64,000 bases of DNA, taken from positions 864,709-928,708 of the forward strand of contig SCFE01000105.1 in the NCBI GenBank assembly GCA_004352715.1. The letters run 5' to 3'. The notes beneath the pieces were generated by a model. It ran no database searches. It had not been told where the DNA came from and saw nothing but the letters and a program-made list of their open reading frames with translations. The position numbers and the translations under genes were made by a program. Source of the stretch: Hofstenia miamia (lineage: Eukaryota > Xenacoelomorpha > Acoela). This document shows positions 58,801 to 64,000 of this stretch, piece by piece; position 1 is the first letter of the stretch; each line of letters begins with the position of its first letter.

Positions 58801-61127
58801 TCTCAATTATAAATTCAATTGGAGATTTTTGTTTATTTCTTGCAAAACTTTCAGTTGCAATCGGTACTGGAGTTATTGGCCTAAAGTTGGTTATGGTAAT
58901 TTTTCTCAAATTATAATGTAGAACTAAAAAACAAGCAAAACCTTAACAGAAGATCTATATATTATTTTCAATAGTTCTCTTTGTTTTTACATGTTAAGTA
59001 TAAAAATACAGTGGCGCAGCCAATGTAGGGGGGGGGNNNNNNNNNNNNNNNNNNNNNNNNNNNNNNNNNNNNNNNNNNNNNNNNNNNNNNNNNNNNNNNN
59101 NNNNNNNNNNNNNNNNNNNNNNNNNNNNNNNNNNNNNNNNNNNNNNNNNNNNNNNNNNNNNNNNNNNNNNNNNNNNNNNNNNNNNNNNNNNNNNNNNNNN
59201 NNNNNNNNNNNNNNNNNNNNNNNNNNNNNNNNNNNNNNNNNNNNNNNNNNNNTAAATGGAAAGTCAAAAGAACGCCATGCAGCAATTGTTTTATTTATAT
59301 TTGATTAATATTCTTCTTGTAAATTTCAAAAAATTAAACATTCGATATTAACGAATCAAAAGTTACAGCAAGTAATATTTTGATTGGAATATTTTGTTTT
59401 CACTCACACGGCATTGGAGGCTTACCGAATACTGTTTTCAGTGGCGTAGCCAATGGGGCACACTGGGCAAGTGCCACCCCCGAAATTGAAGGACAAAAAA
59501 ATCTGAACAAAAGTTAAAAATGCTTTAATGCTGGAGTTGACATTGATATCACACTGTTTCTTCCGCTGAAAGGGATAAAATTAATTTGTTTGCACACCAA
59601 CAAATTCATCCCTCGACAATTCACCCCAGCCCTTTTTCGTGTTTGTCAATTTAATTTTTGTCAAGGAATTTTTTTATACGGCAATAAAATTGTTTTCTAT
59701 TTTCAGTGAATACTATGTCTATATCGATATATAGTGAATATAATTATAAATTAATTCAAGTGTTTCATATAATATAATTTGTGAAAGAAACGGAACTTCA
59801 AAAAATAGAAGACGTAATTGATACCTTTTCTCATGATTTAGCTCCAAAAAATGTTGTTAGGGTAGAATTCTTGCGCTGGAAACTATATTGGAATGATAAA
59901 GAAGTGTCAGCAATATCTACTGTATCAGAGGCTTTGTCTAACTGTGAAGCAGTTATGTTCCCTCAAATTCGCACTTTGTTTAAGATTTTTCTAACATTGC
60001 CACTTACGTCTGCAACTTGCGAAAGATCATTTTCACTGTTAAGAAGGCTAAAGACATACACTCGTTGTACAATGGGACAGGAAAGGTTAAATGGGTTAGC
60101 GCATTTATCAATTAACCGTGACCTTGAATTAGATGCTAAAGATGTGCTAGATGAGCTCGCTTTAAAGAGCAATCGAAGATAGAATTTTTTATTACAGTGA
60201 ACTACGTTTGAATTATGAATGTTGACTTATCAAGTTTTGAAAATTATATATTTTGTAAGCGTTATTCTTGTTCAATTTAGCAATAAATTTTTAACAGTTA
60301 AATAAAAAAAGCATAGGTATCAAAAATTAAATTTTATCAACGTTCGAAATTAAAAAAAATCTATTTTGTGCCCATACCGAAACGAAATCCTGGCTGCGAG
60401 CCTGTAAAAATATTGGGGAAATCAATTTAGAAATATTTTAAAAGTTCGGGTCAAAATATTATGCCTATTTCTGGAAATTATCATTGATTGTCTTGCTTCT
60501 CAATATGATAGGTCTTCATTTAAACAACGATTGTCTTAGTTTTTATCTGTGAAGATTATATGTTATCTGTATAAATTTATATAGTTTTGATGATGTAGCT
60601 TAACGGGTTTATTTAGATGAATGAAAATGTTACATACTCCATAGTACCATTGATACTTGGTGCACTATTTGCCTTTATTATTGCACACGTTTTTATTTCA
60701 GTCTACGAGATGATTATCGACACACTGTTTCTATGTTTTTGTGAAGACTCCGATCGTAATAATGGCAAAGATAAACCCTATTTTATGAGTCAAAATCTTC
60801 TAGTATGATTTTAATTATTCTTCAATGAGAAATATAGGCACTATCAACAGAAAAATCTATTTAAAGGAATTAAACTATGTAGATGCAATTTAGAATAACT
60901 AAATATAGTGCATATGTGCATATCATAATTTGGAACAACAGCGCAACTTGAACGAATTAAATTTGCCTATTTAGATATGATAGAATGATATAAAACTGTG
61001 GAATTGAATTAGTTGTTTACCTATTCTTTAGGAATTCGTCGAGGGAAGTAAACAAGAATTAGAAAGACGTGAAAAAGAAAAGAAACAGAAAGACGAAGAA
61101 AAACAGAAAATCTTAGAGTCTTCGTAG
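30606..61127 (+). CDS. SLC44A1-like: Choline transporter-like protein 1 (SLC44A1-like), 16 exons found
   Basis: Multi-pass membrane transporter of the SLC44/CTL family, which moves choline (and, for some members, ethanolamine) across plasma and mitochondrial membranes to feed phospholipid synthesis. Sixteen exons, each with AG before and GT after, join in phase: 30606-30692, 31229-31371, 33732-33941, 33990-34101, 34148-34211, 46770-46928, 48146-48264, 50470-50541, 50587-50653, 50696-50751, 56566-56672, 56713-56853, 57781-57896, 58729-58895, 60617-60802, 61032-61127. Together they give 633 residues; CTL1 is usually about 650. Family hallmarks are DRSCTDV before the first membrane helix, YDSFGNVCGSKN, IPGVPNSGMDMTQ, the CPN motif, FTRDK, FRYHLGSLALGSLI, LEKFLKFINRNAYIMI, NSIGDFCLFL and DTLFLCFCEDSDRNNG. 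IPNSGMD and FTRDK favour CTL1 over CTL2/4. The start exon is missing. Introns reach 12.6 kb and are full of transposons. Identity is from family knowledge, not a search. Confidence 0.93.
31229..31371 (+). CDS. SLC44A1-like: SLC44A1-like, exon with YDSFGNVCG
   Basis: Acceptor ATCTTTAG, donor GTATGA, ends in phase 2. Completes helix 1 (IALAVFAII) and carries GYDSFGNVCGSKNYPIPG and VPNSGMDMTQ, the most conserved extracellular signature of CTL proteins. The word IPNSGMD-like is typical of CTL1. Confidence 0.92.
31951..32205. mobile_element. hAT-type MITE in SLC44A1 intron
   Basis: Starts CAGTGGCGTATTTAGG and ends GGATACGCTCTTG, an imperfect inverted copy. The 8-base flanks GCATACAT and GTATGCAT agree at six positions, a worn duplication. 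No ORF. Confidence 0.6.
32285..32497. mobile_element. hAT-type MITE with 8-bp target duplication
   Basis: A 213-base element with ends CAGTGGCGGCG / CGCCGCCACTG, perfect inverted repeats. The 8-bp flanks ATTTAATT and ATTTCATT differ at one base. It lies 80 bases from the MITE at 31951. Confidence 0.8.
33124..33600 (-). pseudogene. Penelope-like element fragment, GIY-YIG endonuclease
   Basis: The minus-strand frame 33318-33124 reads KCACGDDFIGYCGLHLIRKT, then REHQTNSTISRHLKNCFPND. This is the CxCxxxYIGxTxRxLxxRxxEH layout of Penelope-type GIY-YIG nucleases, with F in place of the catalytic tyrosine. Further minus-strand sequence up to about 33600 (PLDKYIEESVTEIV) fits the linker before the nuclease. 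An in-frame stop lies just before KCACG. It sits within a transporter intron on the opposite strand. Confidence 0.6.
33732..33941 (+). CDS. SLC44A1-like: SLC44A1-like, extracellular loop exon
   Basis: Acceptor TTTAG, donor GTAAGA. Reads HVVFTNANSHLKG, ISICASVCPNITIV (the conserved C-x3-CP motif, with an NIT glycosylation site) and a variable cysteine-bearing loop to VNCVELPSYP. Part of the large first extracellular loop. Confidence 0.9.
33990..34101 (+). CDS. SLC44A1-like: SLC44A1-like, extracellular loop exon 2
   Basis: Acceptor TAAATAG, donor GTATTA, ends in phase 0. NRCVPDTLV matches the 'RCxP' motif of CTLs. The following EKTKETANKLTNAIGE is a helical lead-in to helix 2. Confidence 0.88.
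34148..34211 (+). CDS. SLC44A1-like: SLC44A1-like, exon entering helix 2
   Basis: Acceptor AATTTAG at 34147, donor GTAAGT. Reads TIIADVRTSWKEIVIMAIVG. The inner AG at 34159-34160 would put a stop in frame, so the upstream acceptor is the right one. The intron after it is 12.6 kb. Confidence 0.85.
34314..34773. repeat. Inverted-repeat cluster (ATCAGATGATAAA words)
   Basis: Repeated GTTCAGACTATCGA and TTTTATCAGCTGATAAAA words in both orientations, ending in AAGTTGATAGTGGGAATACA. It looks like the remains of one or two MITEs with long subterminal repeats. Superfamily not assigned. Confidence 0.5.
35154..36187. other. Intronic sequence, nothing recognised
   Basis: AT-rich part of the 12.6-kb transporter intron, without credible ORFs or repeat ends. 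Confidence 0.45.
36188..36320. repeat. Foldback: ATATATGCGGCAAGGCCGTGG arms
   Basis: Arms at about 36191-36216 and 36291-36318 are inverted complements (core GCGGCAAGGCCGTGGATATT against its complement, one mismatch), with a loop near 75 bases. GC-rich for this window. Not recognised. Confidence 0.55.
37360..38100. repeat. CTGCCCCA-rich insertion inside the piggyBac element
   Basis: Begins CCCTGCTCTGCCCCACCCCA and ends with GCCCTGCCTCACCCTGCCCC, with AT-rich DNA between. It replaces the middle of the transposase, so it is read as a nested repeat. Boundaries approximate. Confidence 0.4.
38110..38589 (+). pseudogene. piggyBac transposase, C-terminal part
   Basis: Spans two frames: DLYGSQFFYNDATQCIFVCC to VFDQMARHYSCHSATR, then WPLAVEANMIDIATINAHVI to the stop at 38589. 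It matches the piggyBac C-terminal region ('KPEIIxxYNxTKxGVDxxDQM...TRRWPM...NxxxIY'). One base shift at about 38358 and a stop break it. Confidence 0.7.
40080..40230 (-). pseudogene. Exon-like segment in hAT-like copy B, first interior copy
   Basis: The minus strand reads PLFSNNSVEPQPTAAPTSTP then VSRRETRTEDYAVLIL after a TTTCAG acceptor. It is GC-richer than its surroundings and kept in the second copy (42250-42375). The product is unknown; a transposon-coded exon is the simplest view. Confidence 0.4.
40725..40905 (-). pseudogene. Start-exon-like segment in hAT-like copy B
   Basis: The minus-strand frame from ATG 40905 reads MKSSLTQRFIYRLFEENAVN, then DLPSDWVKVFRDARSKPTPF and TVIPLTNSDFLN. 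It looks like a real protein start, ending near a possible donor. No family recognised. The second interior copy lacks it. Confidence 0.35.
42250..42375 (-). pseudogene. Exon-like segment in hAT-like copy B, second interior copy
   Basis: FSNNSVEPQPTAAPTSTPVS and RKESRTEDYAVVIL, almost the same peptide as in 40080-40230. Confidence 0.4.
43740..44134. mobile_element. Tc1/mariner-type MITE (CAGGGTGATTTTTAATT)
   Basis: A 395-base element. Ends CAGGGTGATTTTTAATTA and, in complement, CAGAGTGATTTTTAATTT (16 of 18 identical), with TA on both outer sides. It carries short open frames on both strands that I do not consider genes. Confidence 0.7.
44135..45699. other. Intronic sequence with one hairpin
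   Basis: No gene. AAGACGACCTTTAATAAT and ATTAAAGGTTGTCTT form a hairpin at about 44368-44403. The remainder is AT-rich. Confidence 0.45.
45700..46231 (+). pseudogene. LINE 3' fragment (ORF2 C-terminus)
   Basis: The frame 45730-45981 ends VCNLWNKLDSNLRNESNLRT followed by FKKILKENLL. This is the 'WNxLPxxLRxxxSLxxFKxxLKxxLL' block that closes CR1/jockey-type ORF2 proteins. A 3' UTR with AATAAAG follows near 46216. Same strand as the host gene. Confidence 0.6.
46406..46500. repeat. 48-bp tandem duplication
   Basis: Two copies of a 48-base unit, starting at 46406 and 46454 (TTTAACAAGGAACCTGCGCC...). It is followed by GAGTACACCCCTG, which resembles a hAT end. Confidence 0.8.
46770..46928 (+). CDS. 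SLC44A1-like: SLC44A1-like, helix 2-3 exon
   Basis: Acceptor AAGTTTAG, donor GTATGG. VLSLVCVFVLKYLAALFIYF and ISIAVGSLVGSMYLWYTWYI form two membrane helices. It ends in the intracellular loop at SIPPE, continued by QRTPQ of the next exon. Confidence 0.9.
47251..47594. mobile_element. Foldback MITE with repeated 19-bp near-palindrome
   Basis: Arms of about 150 bases are inverted copies (left GAGTCACATAAAAATGGAAT, right end the complement), with TA on both outer sides, as for Tc1/mariner MITEs. TTTTGTGGAATCCACAAAA or its complement occurs at 47326, 47377, 47450 and 47501, with a partial copy at 47405. A single N (47404) sits at the centre, where assembly of the hairpin failed. Confidence 0.75.
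48146..48264 (+). CDS. SLC44A1-like: SLC44A1-like, helix 4 exon
   Basis: Acceptor AATTTAG, donor GTTAGT. After RTPQQTKNVESLFVYSIAAS comes a hydrophobic helix ending in LWSRIRL, as in CTL1. Confidence 0.9.
48600..48885 (+). promoter_or_regulatory. Possible solo-LTR or promoter-like segment
   Basis: GC-richer block with ACGGAATTCCCACGCAC, then CTGTATAAATAGGGAACTAG (TATA-like, about 48781), then GCTAATAAATTG (polyadenylation-like, about 48812). This is the order found in retrovirus-like LTRs. No primer site, coding region or clear TG...CA ends were established. Confidence 0.3.
48687..50425. repeat. Adjacent near-identical 0.87-kb copies around a single N
   Basis: 48687-49553 and 49555-50425 are nearly identical and meet at N 49554. 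The first copy has another N (48922) where the second has G. Probably one locus assembled twice. Confidence 0.8.
50470..50541 (+). CDS. SLC44A1-like: SLC44A1-like, VIALFKESG exon
   Basis: Acceptor TATTTAG, donor GTAAGC, phase 0 at both ends, 24 codons. VIALFKESGEVVVSIPAVLI matches the conserved 'IALxxEAxxAV' intracellular block. Confidence 0.9.
50587..50653 (+). CDS. SLC44A1-like: SLC44A1-like, helix 5 exon
   Basis: Acceptor TTTATAG, donor GTAAGT. IFAAISVFFVFWVYILLLLA is one membrane helix with the conserved FW-Y pattern. Confidence 0.9.
50696..50751 (+). CDS. SLC44A1-like: SLC44A1-like, short loop exon
   Basis: Acceptor TTTTTAG, donor GTAAGT, ends in phase 0. KEHVIVDNYVVYELYQWTE joins directly to YAFWFHLF of the exon at 56566, giving the usual spacing to the next helix. 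Confidence 0.87.
51101..53155. repeat. Adjacent near-identical 1.03-kb copies around a single N
   Basis: 51101-52127 and 52129-53155 have the same length (1027) and, by eye, differ at only a few positions (for example GGCGCCC against GGCGTCC). They meet at N 52128. Probably one locus assembled twice. The content is non-coding. Confidence 0.8.
53672..53774. repeat. Dispersed repeat, copy 1
   Basis: TTCTAACTGGCAACTAATAC through GAACCACTGTGACGCTGCTG matches 57189-57294 with few changes. A linked word TATCATGTGGTGCTTTCAGA lies before this copy (53451) but after the other (57307), so the family is rearranged. Confidence 0.6.
54320..56340. mobile_element. piggyBac-like element with long subterminal palindromes
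   Basis: TTAA lies on both sides (54316-54319 and 56341-56344). Ends ACCTAGAATGCATAA and, in complement, CTATAGAATGCATAA. The 25 bases at 54327-54351 (ATGCATAACATGG...) are the exact inverted complement of 56284-56308, and each contains the palindrome ATGGTCAATTGACCAT. A third palindrome copy lies near 54512. Decayed frames at 54860-55180 include acidic and serine-rich stretches (YESGSSSSDDVCDNN) like piggyBac N-termini. Two (TA)n gaps (54735-54804, 55899-56106) interrupt it. Confidence 0.65.
56566..56672 (+). CDS. SLC44A1-like: SLC44A1-like, helix 6 exon with FTRDK
   Basis: Acceptor TATTTAG, donor GTAATA. YAFWFHLFTLFWISQF and a second hydrophobic run end in AWYFTR, completed by DK in the next exon. 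FTRDK is diagnostic for CTL1. Confidence 0.92.
56713..56853 (+). CDS. SLC44A1-like: SLC44A1-like, RYHLGSLALGS exon
   Basis: Acceptor CTTTTAG, donor GTATGT. FRYHLGSLALGSLIIAVVK is the best conserved block of the family. Reading on past the donor gives a longer frame to 57001, which does not resemble CTLs. Confidence 0.92.
57189..57350. repeat. Dispersed repeat, copy 2
   Basis: Counterpart of 53672-53774 and 53451-53500, in a different order, inside the next transporter intron but one. Confidence 0.6.
57781..57896 (+). CDS. SLC44A1-like: SLC44A1-like, LEKFLKFINRNAYIMI exon
   Basis: Acceptor CAATTTAG, donor GTAAAT, ends in phase 1. CLACCIYVLEKFLKFINRNA carries the cysteine cluster and the LEKxxxxxNxNAY signature. 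Confidence 0.93.
58009..58475. repeat. Three (TA)n microsatellites
   Basis: TA runs at about 58009-58028, 58354-58376 and 58454-58475 within a transporter intron. Confidence 0.85.
58729..58895 (+). CDS. SLC44A1-like: SLC44A1-like, NSIGDF exon
   Basis: Acceptor CATTTTAG, donor GTAATT, ends in phase 0. AIYGYSFFTAAKRGFFLLLD, then NALRLSIINSIGDFCLFLAK and a glycine-rich membrane helix. Confidence 0.93.
59009..59252. mobile_element. hAT-type end running into a gap
   Basis: CAGTGGCGCAGCCAATGTAG then a G run enters the gap at 59037-59252. Only the left end is visible. Confidence 0.5.
59439..60404 (+). mobile_element. Truncated hAT transposon
   Basis: The left end CAGTGGCGTAGCCAATGG is clear. A possible right end is CTGGCTGCGAGCCTG at about 60390-60404, a degraded inverted copy. 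No convincing target duplication. The element carries the C-terminal transposase part described separately. Confidence 0.6.
59781..60182 (+). pseudogene. hAT transposase, C-terminal dimerisation domain
   Basis: A 133-residue open frame on the + strand. LFKIFLTLPLTSATCERSFS followed by LLRRLKTYTRCTMGQERLNG and LAHLSINRDLELD is the hAT C-terminal dimerisation block of the ZMYM1/TTF type ('LLTLPVSTASCERSFSxLRRLKTxLRSTMGQERL'). The N-terminal zinc finger and the DDE core are absent. The frame is open upstream of the first ATG. The good preservation suggests a recent insertion. Confidence 0.85.
60617..60802 (+). CDS. SLC44A1-like: SLC44A1-like, DTLFLCF exon
   Basis: Acceptor TTATTTAG, donor GTATGA, phase 0 both sides, 62 codons. 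Two helices followed by YEMIIDTLFLCFCEDSDRNN, the last strongly conserved block of the family. The upstream intron carries a hAT remnant. Confidence 0.93.
61032..61127 (+). CDS. SLC44A1-like: SLC44A1-like, last exon
   Basis: Acceptor TTCTTTAG. EFVEGSKQELERRE as in CTL1, then a charged cytoplasmic tail rich in K and E, and TAG at 61125-61127. Confidence 0.9.
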   Translation, partial: EFVEGSKQELERREKEKKQKDEEKQKILESS

Positions 61128-61167
61128 ATACGCACGATGGGATGTGGCTTTAGACATTGAGTTATCC

Positions 61168-61173
61168 AATAAA
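61168..61173 (+). terminator. Candidate polyadenylation signal of SLC44A1-like
   Basis: AATAAA begins 41 bases after the stop codon. If used, the 3' UTR would be very short. Confidence 0.5.
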
Positions 61174-61964
61174 TTATCTATGTATGCAAGTGTTTTTTAG
61201 AGATTCTAAAGCAATCATATGTGAACGTGAACAGAGTTAACTAAATTTGGGCGGGTCAAGCCGTAACGGACTTCATTTTCTCTTTTAAAATGGATGCTAC
61301 TCAGTCAATAACGATTTATTTATTTTACTGAAATGTGTCATGTGTGAATCCTTAGTAGTTTCATTAATGAGACAGAATTTTTTTGAGAAATTCATTTTTC
61401 TTTGATCTATGAACACACAACTAGTCGGTAACGGAATTTCAAAAAGTTAACATCACTTTTACAATTACAGACCATTTACTTCTTAACTGACTGTTCCTCT
61501 ATAAAGTACGTATATGATAAATGTTATATTCATTTAGGATTAGTACACTATCTTATCAACAAATATTGACATATTTTAAATAAAAACTAAGAAACTAATT
61601 GGTTCTAGATGGTAACGGATTTTCAATGACCCTGTCACCCGGCATAGATTGTACTTTTTACTAATTTTTACCATTATTCACCATTATTGCATTAATTCTA
61701 GTATGATTAAACTCGTAGGCGCATATAAATATTTATATATAATGAAGATCAGAAATGAAATCGGAATGGCAGTAACCAGAGCTTCGAGTTTGTGCCTCAG
61801 ATGATCCCGCTTACGTTGCAAATGACCTAATAGAGAGGGGGACTTATATGCTACAGAGTCGTCATCATCAATAACAAATATTTGAGTTATAATGAAAATG
61901 ATGAAGTAGGACTGGGAAACTGTTAAGGAGACTTCATTAGTCTGGAAATCCAAGCAAACCAAAA
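61174..61964. other. No gene recognised downstream of the transporter
   Basis: AT-rich. GTAACGGA words recur at about 61262, 61428 and 61612, possibly a worn repeat. The last 250 bases may already be the N-terminal part of LINE-C ORF1. Confidence 0.4.
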
Positions 61965-62586
61965 ATTCAATGGGAAAAGACTGATATTTTAATAATCAGC
62001 AATTCAATTTTAACGAATGTCAAAGCACAGAGATTGGTAAGAAATAAAATAACAATGGTCCATTCTTATTCAGGAAAAGATATTAAAGATTATGTGAAAT
62101 CTCTGAAGAACAAATAGATCACATAGTTTTAAACACTGGTACTATAGAAACTCTGAAAATGTGACAGAAAACTTTTTTCAAATCCTTAGACTTTAATGTT
62201 CTTGAAAAAGGATTGGCTCCTACCACTATTATTTTAATGAAGATTCATGCGTTCAGCCATATTCCTAACTTCAACGAATTTGTTTTAAAATACAATGAGG
62301 TACTAAGAAGCAAAGACAATTCTAAAATTCCTATTTTAAATGTTGTCAACTCATTCCTTGTCAAAGACAGAACCATAAATTGCTTGGTCCTGATGGAAAA
62401 CAACTCTCAACTAAACGTATCGCAGTGATGTGCACTTTAATAAAACGAAGGCTTTATAATAACAATTACAAAGAAAACGAACCTCTAAATCCAAGTTTGA
62501 ATAACATCTGCATCGAAGTAATAGGAAAAGATGGCGCTACTAATCAAGGCAATCTTCTGTGTTATAATGCTCGAATGCATGTTTAA
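61965..62586 (+). pseudogene. LINE-C ORF1 with SGNH-esterase-like domain
   Basis: LIISNSILTNVKAQRLVRNK, then VHSYSGKDIKDYVKSL, then DHIVLNTGTIETLK. This follows the order of SGNH hydrolase domains (GDSxL, then the SGxxxxDxxxY loop, then the GTND block), here mutated to SNSIL and GTIE. A later frame (to 62586) reads GPDGKQLSTKRIAVM, where SGNH proteins have their catalytic D-x-x-H region. Such esterase ORF1 proteins occur in CR1/L2-type LINEs. At least three frame changes are present. Confidence 0.5.
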
Positions 62587-62809
62587 ACAAAGTACCTTGC
62601 CAAGCAAGCAGCTTAAATTAAACCTACTTATTATTTACGCTAACAAGAAATCTAGTGATTTATTTTACATTGTAAAGCATATCCGCACGTAATACGTAAA
62701 TTAATGTTCATAATTTAGCATTAATACTGCTTATATTATGCAGAGATATTCAATTAGATCCGGTTCATGTCTTAGATGATTCATATTTGCTGAATATTGT
62801 CCCTAAGCA

Positions 62810-63665
62810 TAAAGAAACCTAAAAAATAATACATCTAAACGTTAGAAGCTTAAGTAGGAATAAACATAACTTTCTAGAGATATGTAAGCAAATAGGGGAT
62901 AATTCCATTTATGCCTGTACTGAAACATGGTTAAATGAAATATTCAATATTATATCCTTCAATCCCAACAAAAGTCATTGGATATTTTTGCAAAACACAG
63001 AGGTAACAATCGTAAAGGTGGCGGATTGTCGCTGATAGTGCCAAAAACTGTACAACCCGAAGAAAAAAGACATCGAGATAGAAAACGAAAAGTTTGAATC
63101 ATTATGGATAGAAACTCAACATTCCGATTTTAAGTATATACTAAACATTAGTTATTGTCCAAAAACGGTATGCTGCTGAGTTTATTGGTTTTTAAAGATT
63201 GTGAATTTGAGAATTGCCTTTCTGAACAACTATTTTTGATTCTTCTAGGCAATTATAACATAAACTATAAAAAAGCCTTTGAAAAGCCTTACATTGGCGA
63301 TCTATGCAATCTTCACAATTTAAAAATTGTAAATAAGGGCATATTTACAAATTGCAATACCAATATTGAATATTTGTTATCTTGTGACATTAAACTATTA
63401 TGTATATAATTCTTTCAGTGATCACAACTTGTGCATTTACATCACAAACACTAATGCGAACATTAATTTGCCAGGCTCGAAATTTTTCAACATTTCAAAT
63501 TTCAGAATTCAATAAAAAACTTTCCGAAATATCGTGAGATTATATGTAATCAAAGGAAAATGTAAACGATGGCATGAATATCTTCCTCGGCAACATTAAA
63601 AACACTCTAGATGCTTTCGCGCCGCTCTTCAAACATTACAAGAAATTTAAACAGTGCCATGTGAC
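62810..63665 (+). pseudogene. LINE-C ORF2, decayed endonuclease
   Basis: IIHLNVRSLSRNKHNFLEI, then CTETWLNEIFN (TETW catalytic block), ESLWIETQHSDFKY, and after several stops SDHNLCIYI (SDH block, about 63416). The linker APLFKHYKKFKQCHV follows near 63615. All in broken frames. The reverse transcriptase is not seen before the window ends. Confidence 0.65.
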
Positions 63666-64000
63666 GTCAGCAAATAACTAGTGAAAGTGCGGCGTAGATT
63701 ATGCACTATGCTTAACTGTAAGTGAAAGAGGTTTTTTACAAATTTATATATCTTAAAATTAATAGATTATCTAGCTCATCATCAATTGTTTAAACGCTAT
63801 TGGTTTACTATGCAATGCAAAAAAAAATTGTTTGTAGCCATAGTTGTTCACCCGTCAAAATTTTGCAANNNNNNNNNNNNNNNNNNNNNNNNNNNNNNNN
63901 NNNNNNNNNNNNNNNNNNNNNNNNNNNNNNNNNNNNNNNNNNNNNNNNNNNNNNNNNNNNNNNNNNNNNNNNNNNNNNNNNNNNNNNNNNNNNNNNNNNN
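63666..64000. other. Short AT-rich end and terminal gap
   Basis: 63666-63868 shows nothing recognised; N from 63869 to the end. Confidence 0.8.

Noticed and set aside
1-64000. CRISPR arrays, operons, tRNA or rRNA genes
   Set aside because: No regularly spaced direct repeats, no clustered co-directional host genes and no cloverleaf or rRNA-like sequence were seen.

Overview
This is an AT-rich animal (invertebrate metazoan) genomic window, with assembly gaps. The grounds are an interrupted gene with GT-AG introns of up to 12.6 kb, many (TA)n microsatellites, and a dense mix of animal-type transposons: LINEs with APE-type endonuclease, Penelope-like, Tc1, pogo-like, hAT and piggyBac. I see no bacterial-style operon, CRISPR array, rRNA or tRNA. 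The species cannot be named from the sequence alone.

The one host gene I can support is a choline transporter-like protein of the SLC44 family, closest to CTL1/SLC44A1. It lies on the + strand at 30606-61127. Sixteen exons join in exact reading phase to give 633 residues plus a stop. Only the first coding exon (roughly the first 20 residues, including the start) was not found. Its introns hold most of the mobile DNA of the right half: two hAT-type MITEs, a Penelope endonuclease fragment, a piggyBac element bounded by TTAA (36603-38821), a hAT-like element with a perfect 8-bp target duplication (39227-43098), a Tc1-type foldback (47251-47594), a second piggyBac-like element (54320-56340) and a hAT transposase C-terminus (59781-60182).

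The left part (1-30 kb) is almost all mobile-element debris. It runs as follows: a LINE split by an inserted block (433-6424); an R2-type endonuclease remnant (6470-7287); a near-complete but dead LINE (about 7990-11925); Tc1 transposons (13032-15722); a pogo-like element (19357-20480); a non-autonomous hAT (20722-21715); a hAT-like element with a perfect 8-bp target duplication (24964-28047), the sister of 39227-43098; and hAT remnants near 28.4-29.1 kb. The right edge (about 61965-63665) is another LINE, carrying an SGNH-esterase-like ORF1 and a decayed endonuclease.

The most unusual stretch is 2748-4937, inside the first LINE. It holds a run of short unrecognised ORFs. Two of them start directly after the same motif, TTTTCTAAYCTCTTATATA. 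One has a tail-fibre-like segment and one a phospholipase-A2-like HD motif. This looks like a decayed virus-like or Maverick-like cassette, but that reading is inference.

Several blocks next to single N characters are near-identical copies of their neighbours and are probably haplotype or gap-filling artefacts. Three N gaps are exactly 1000 long, so distances across them mean little.
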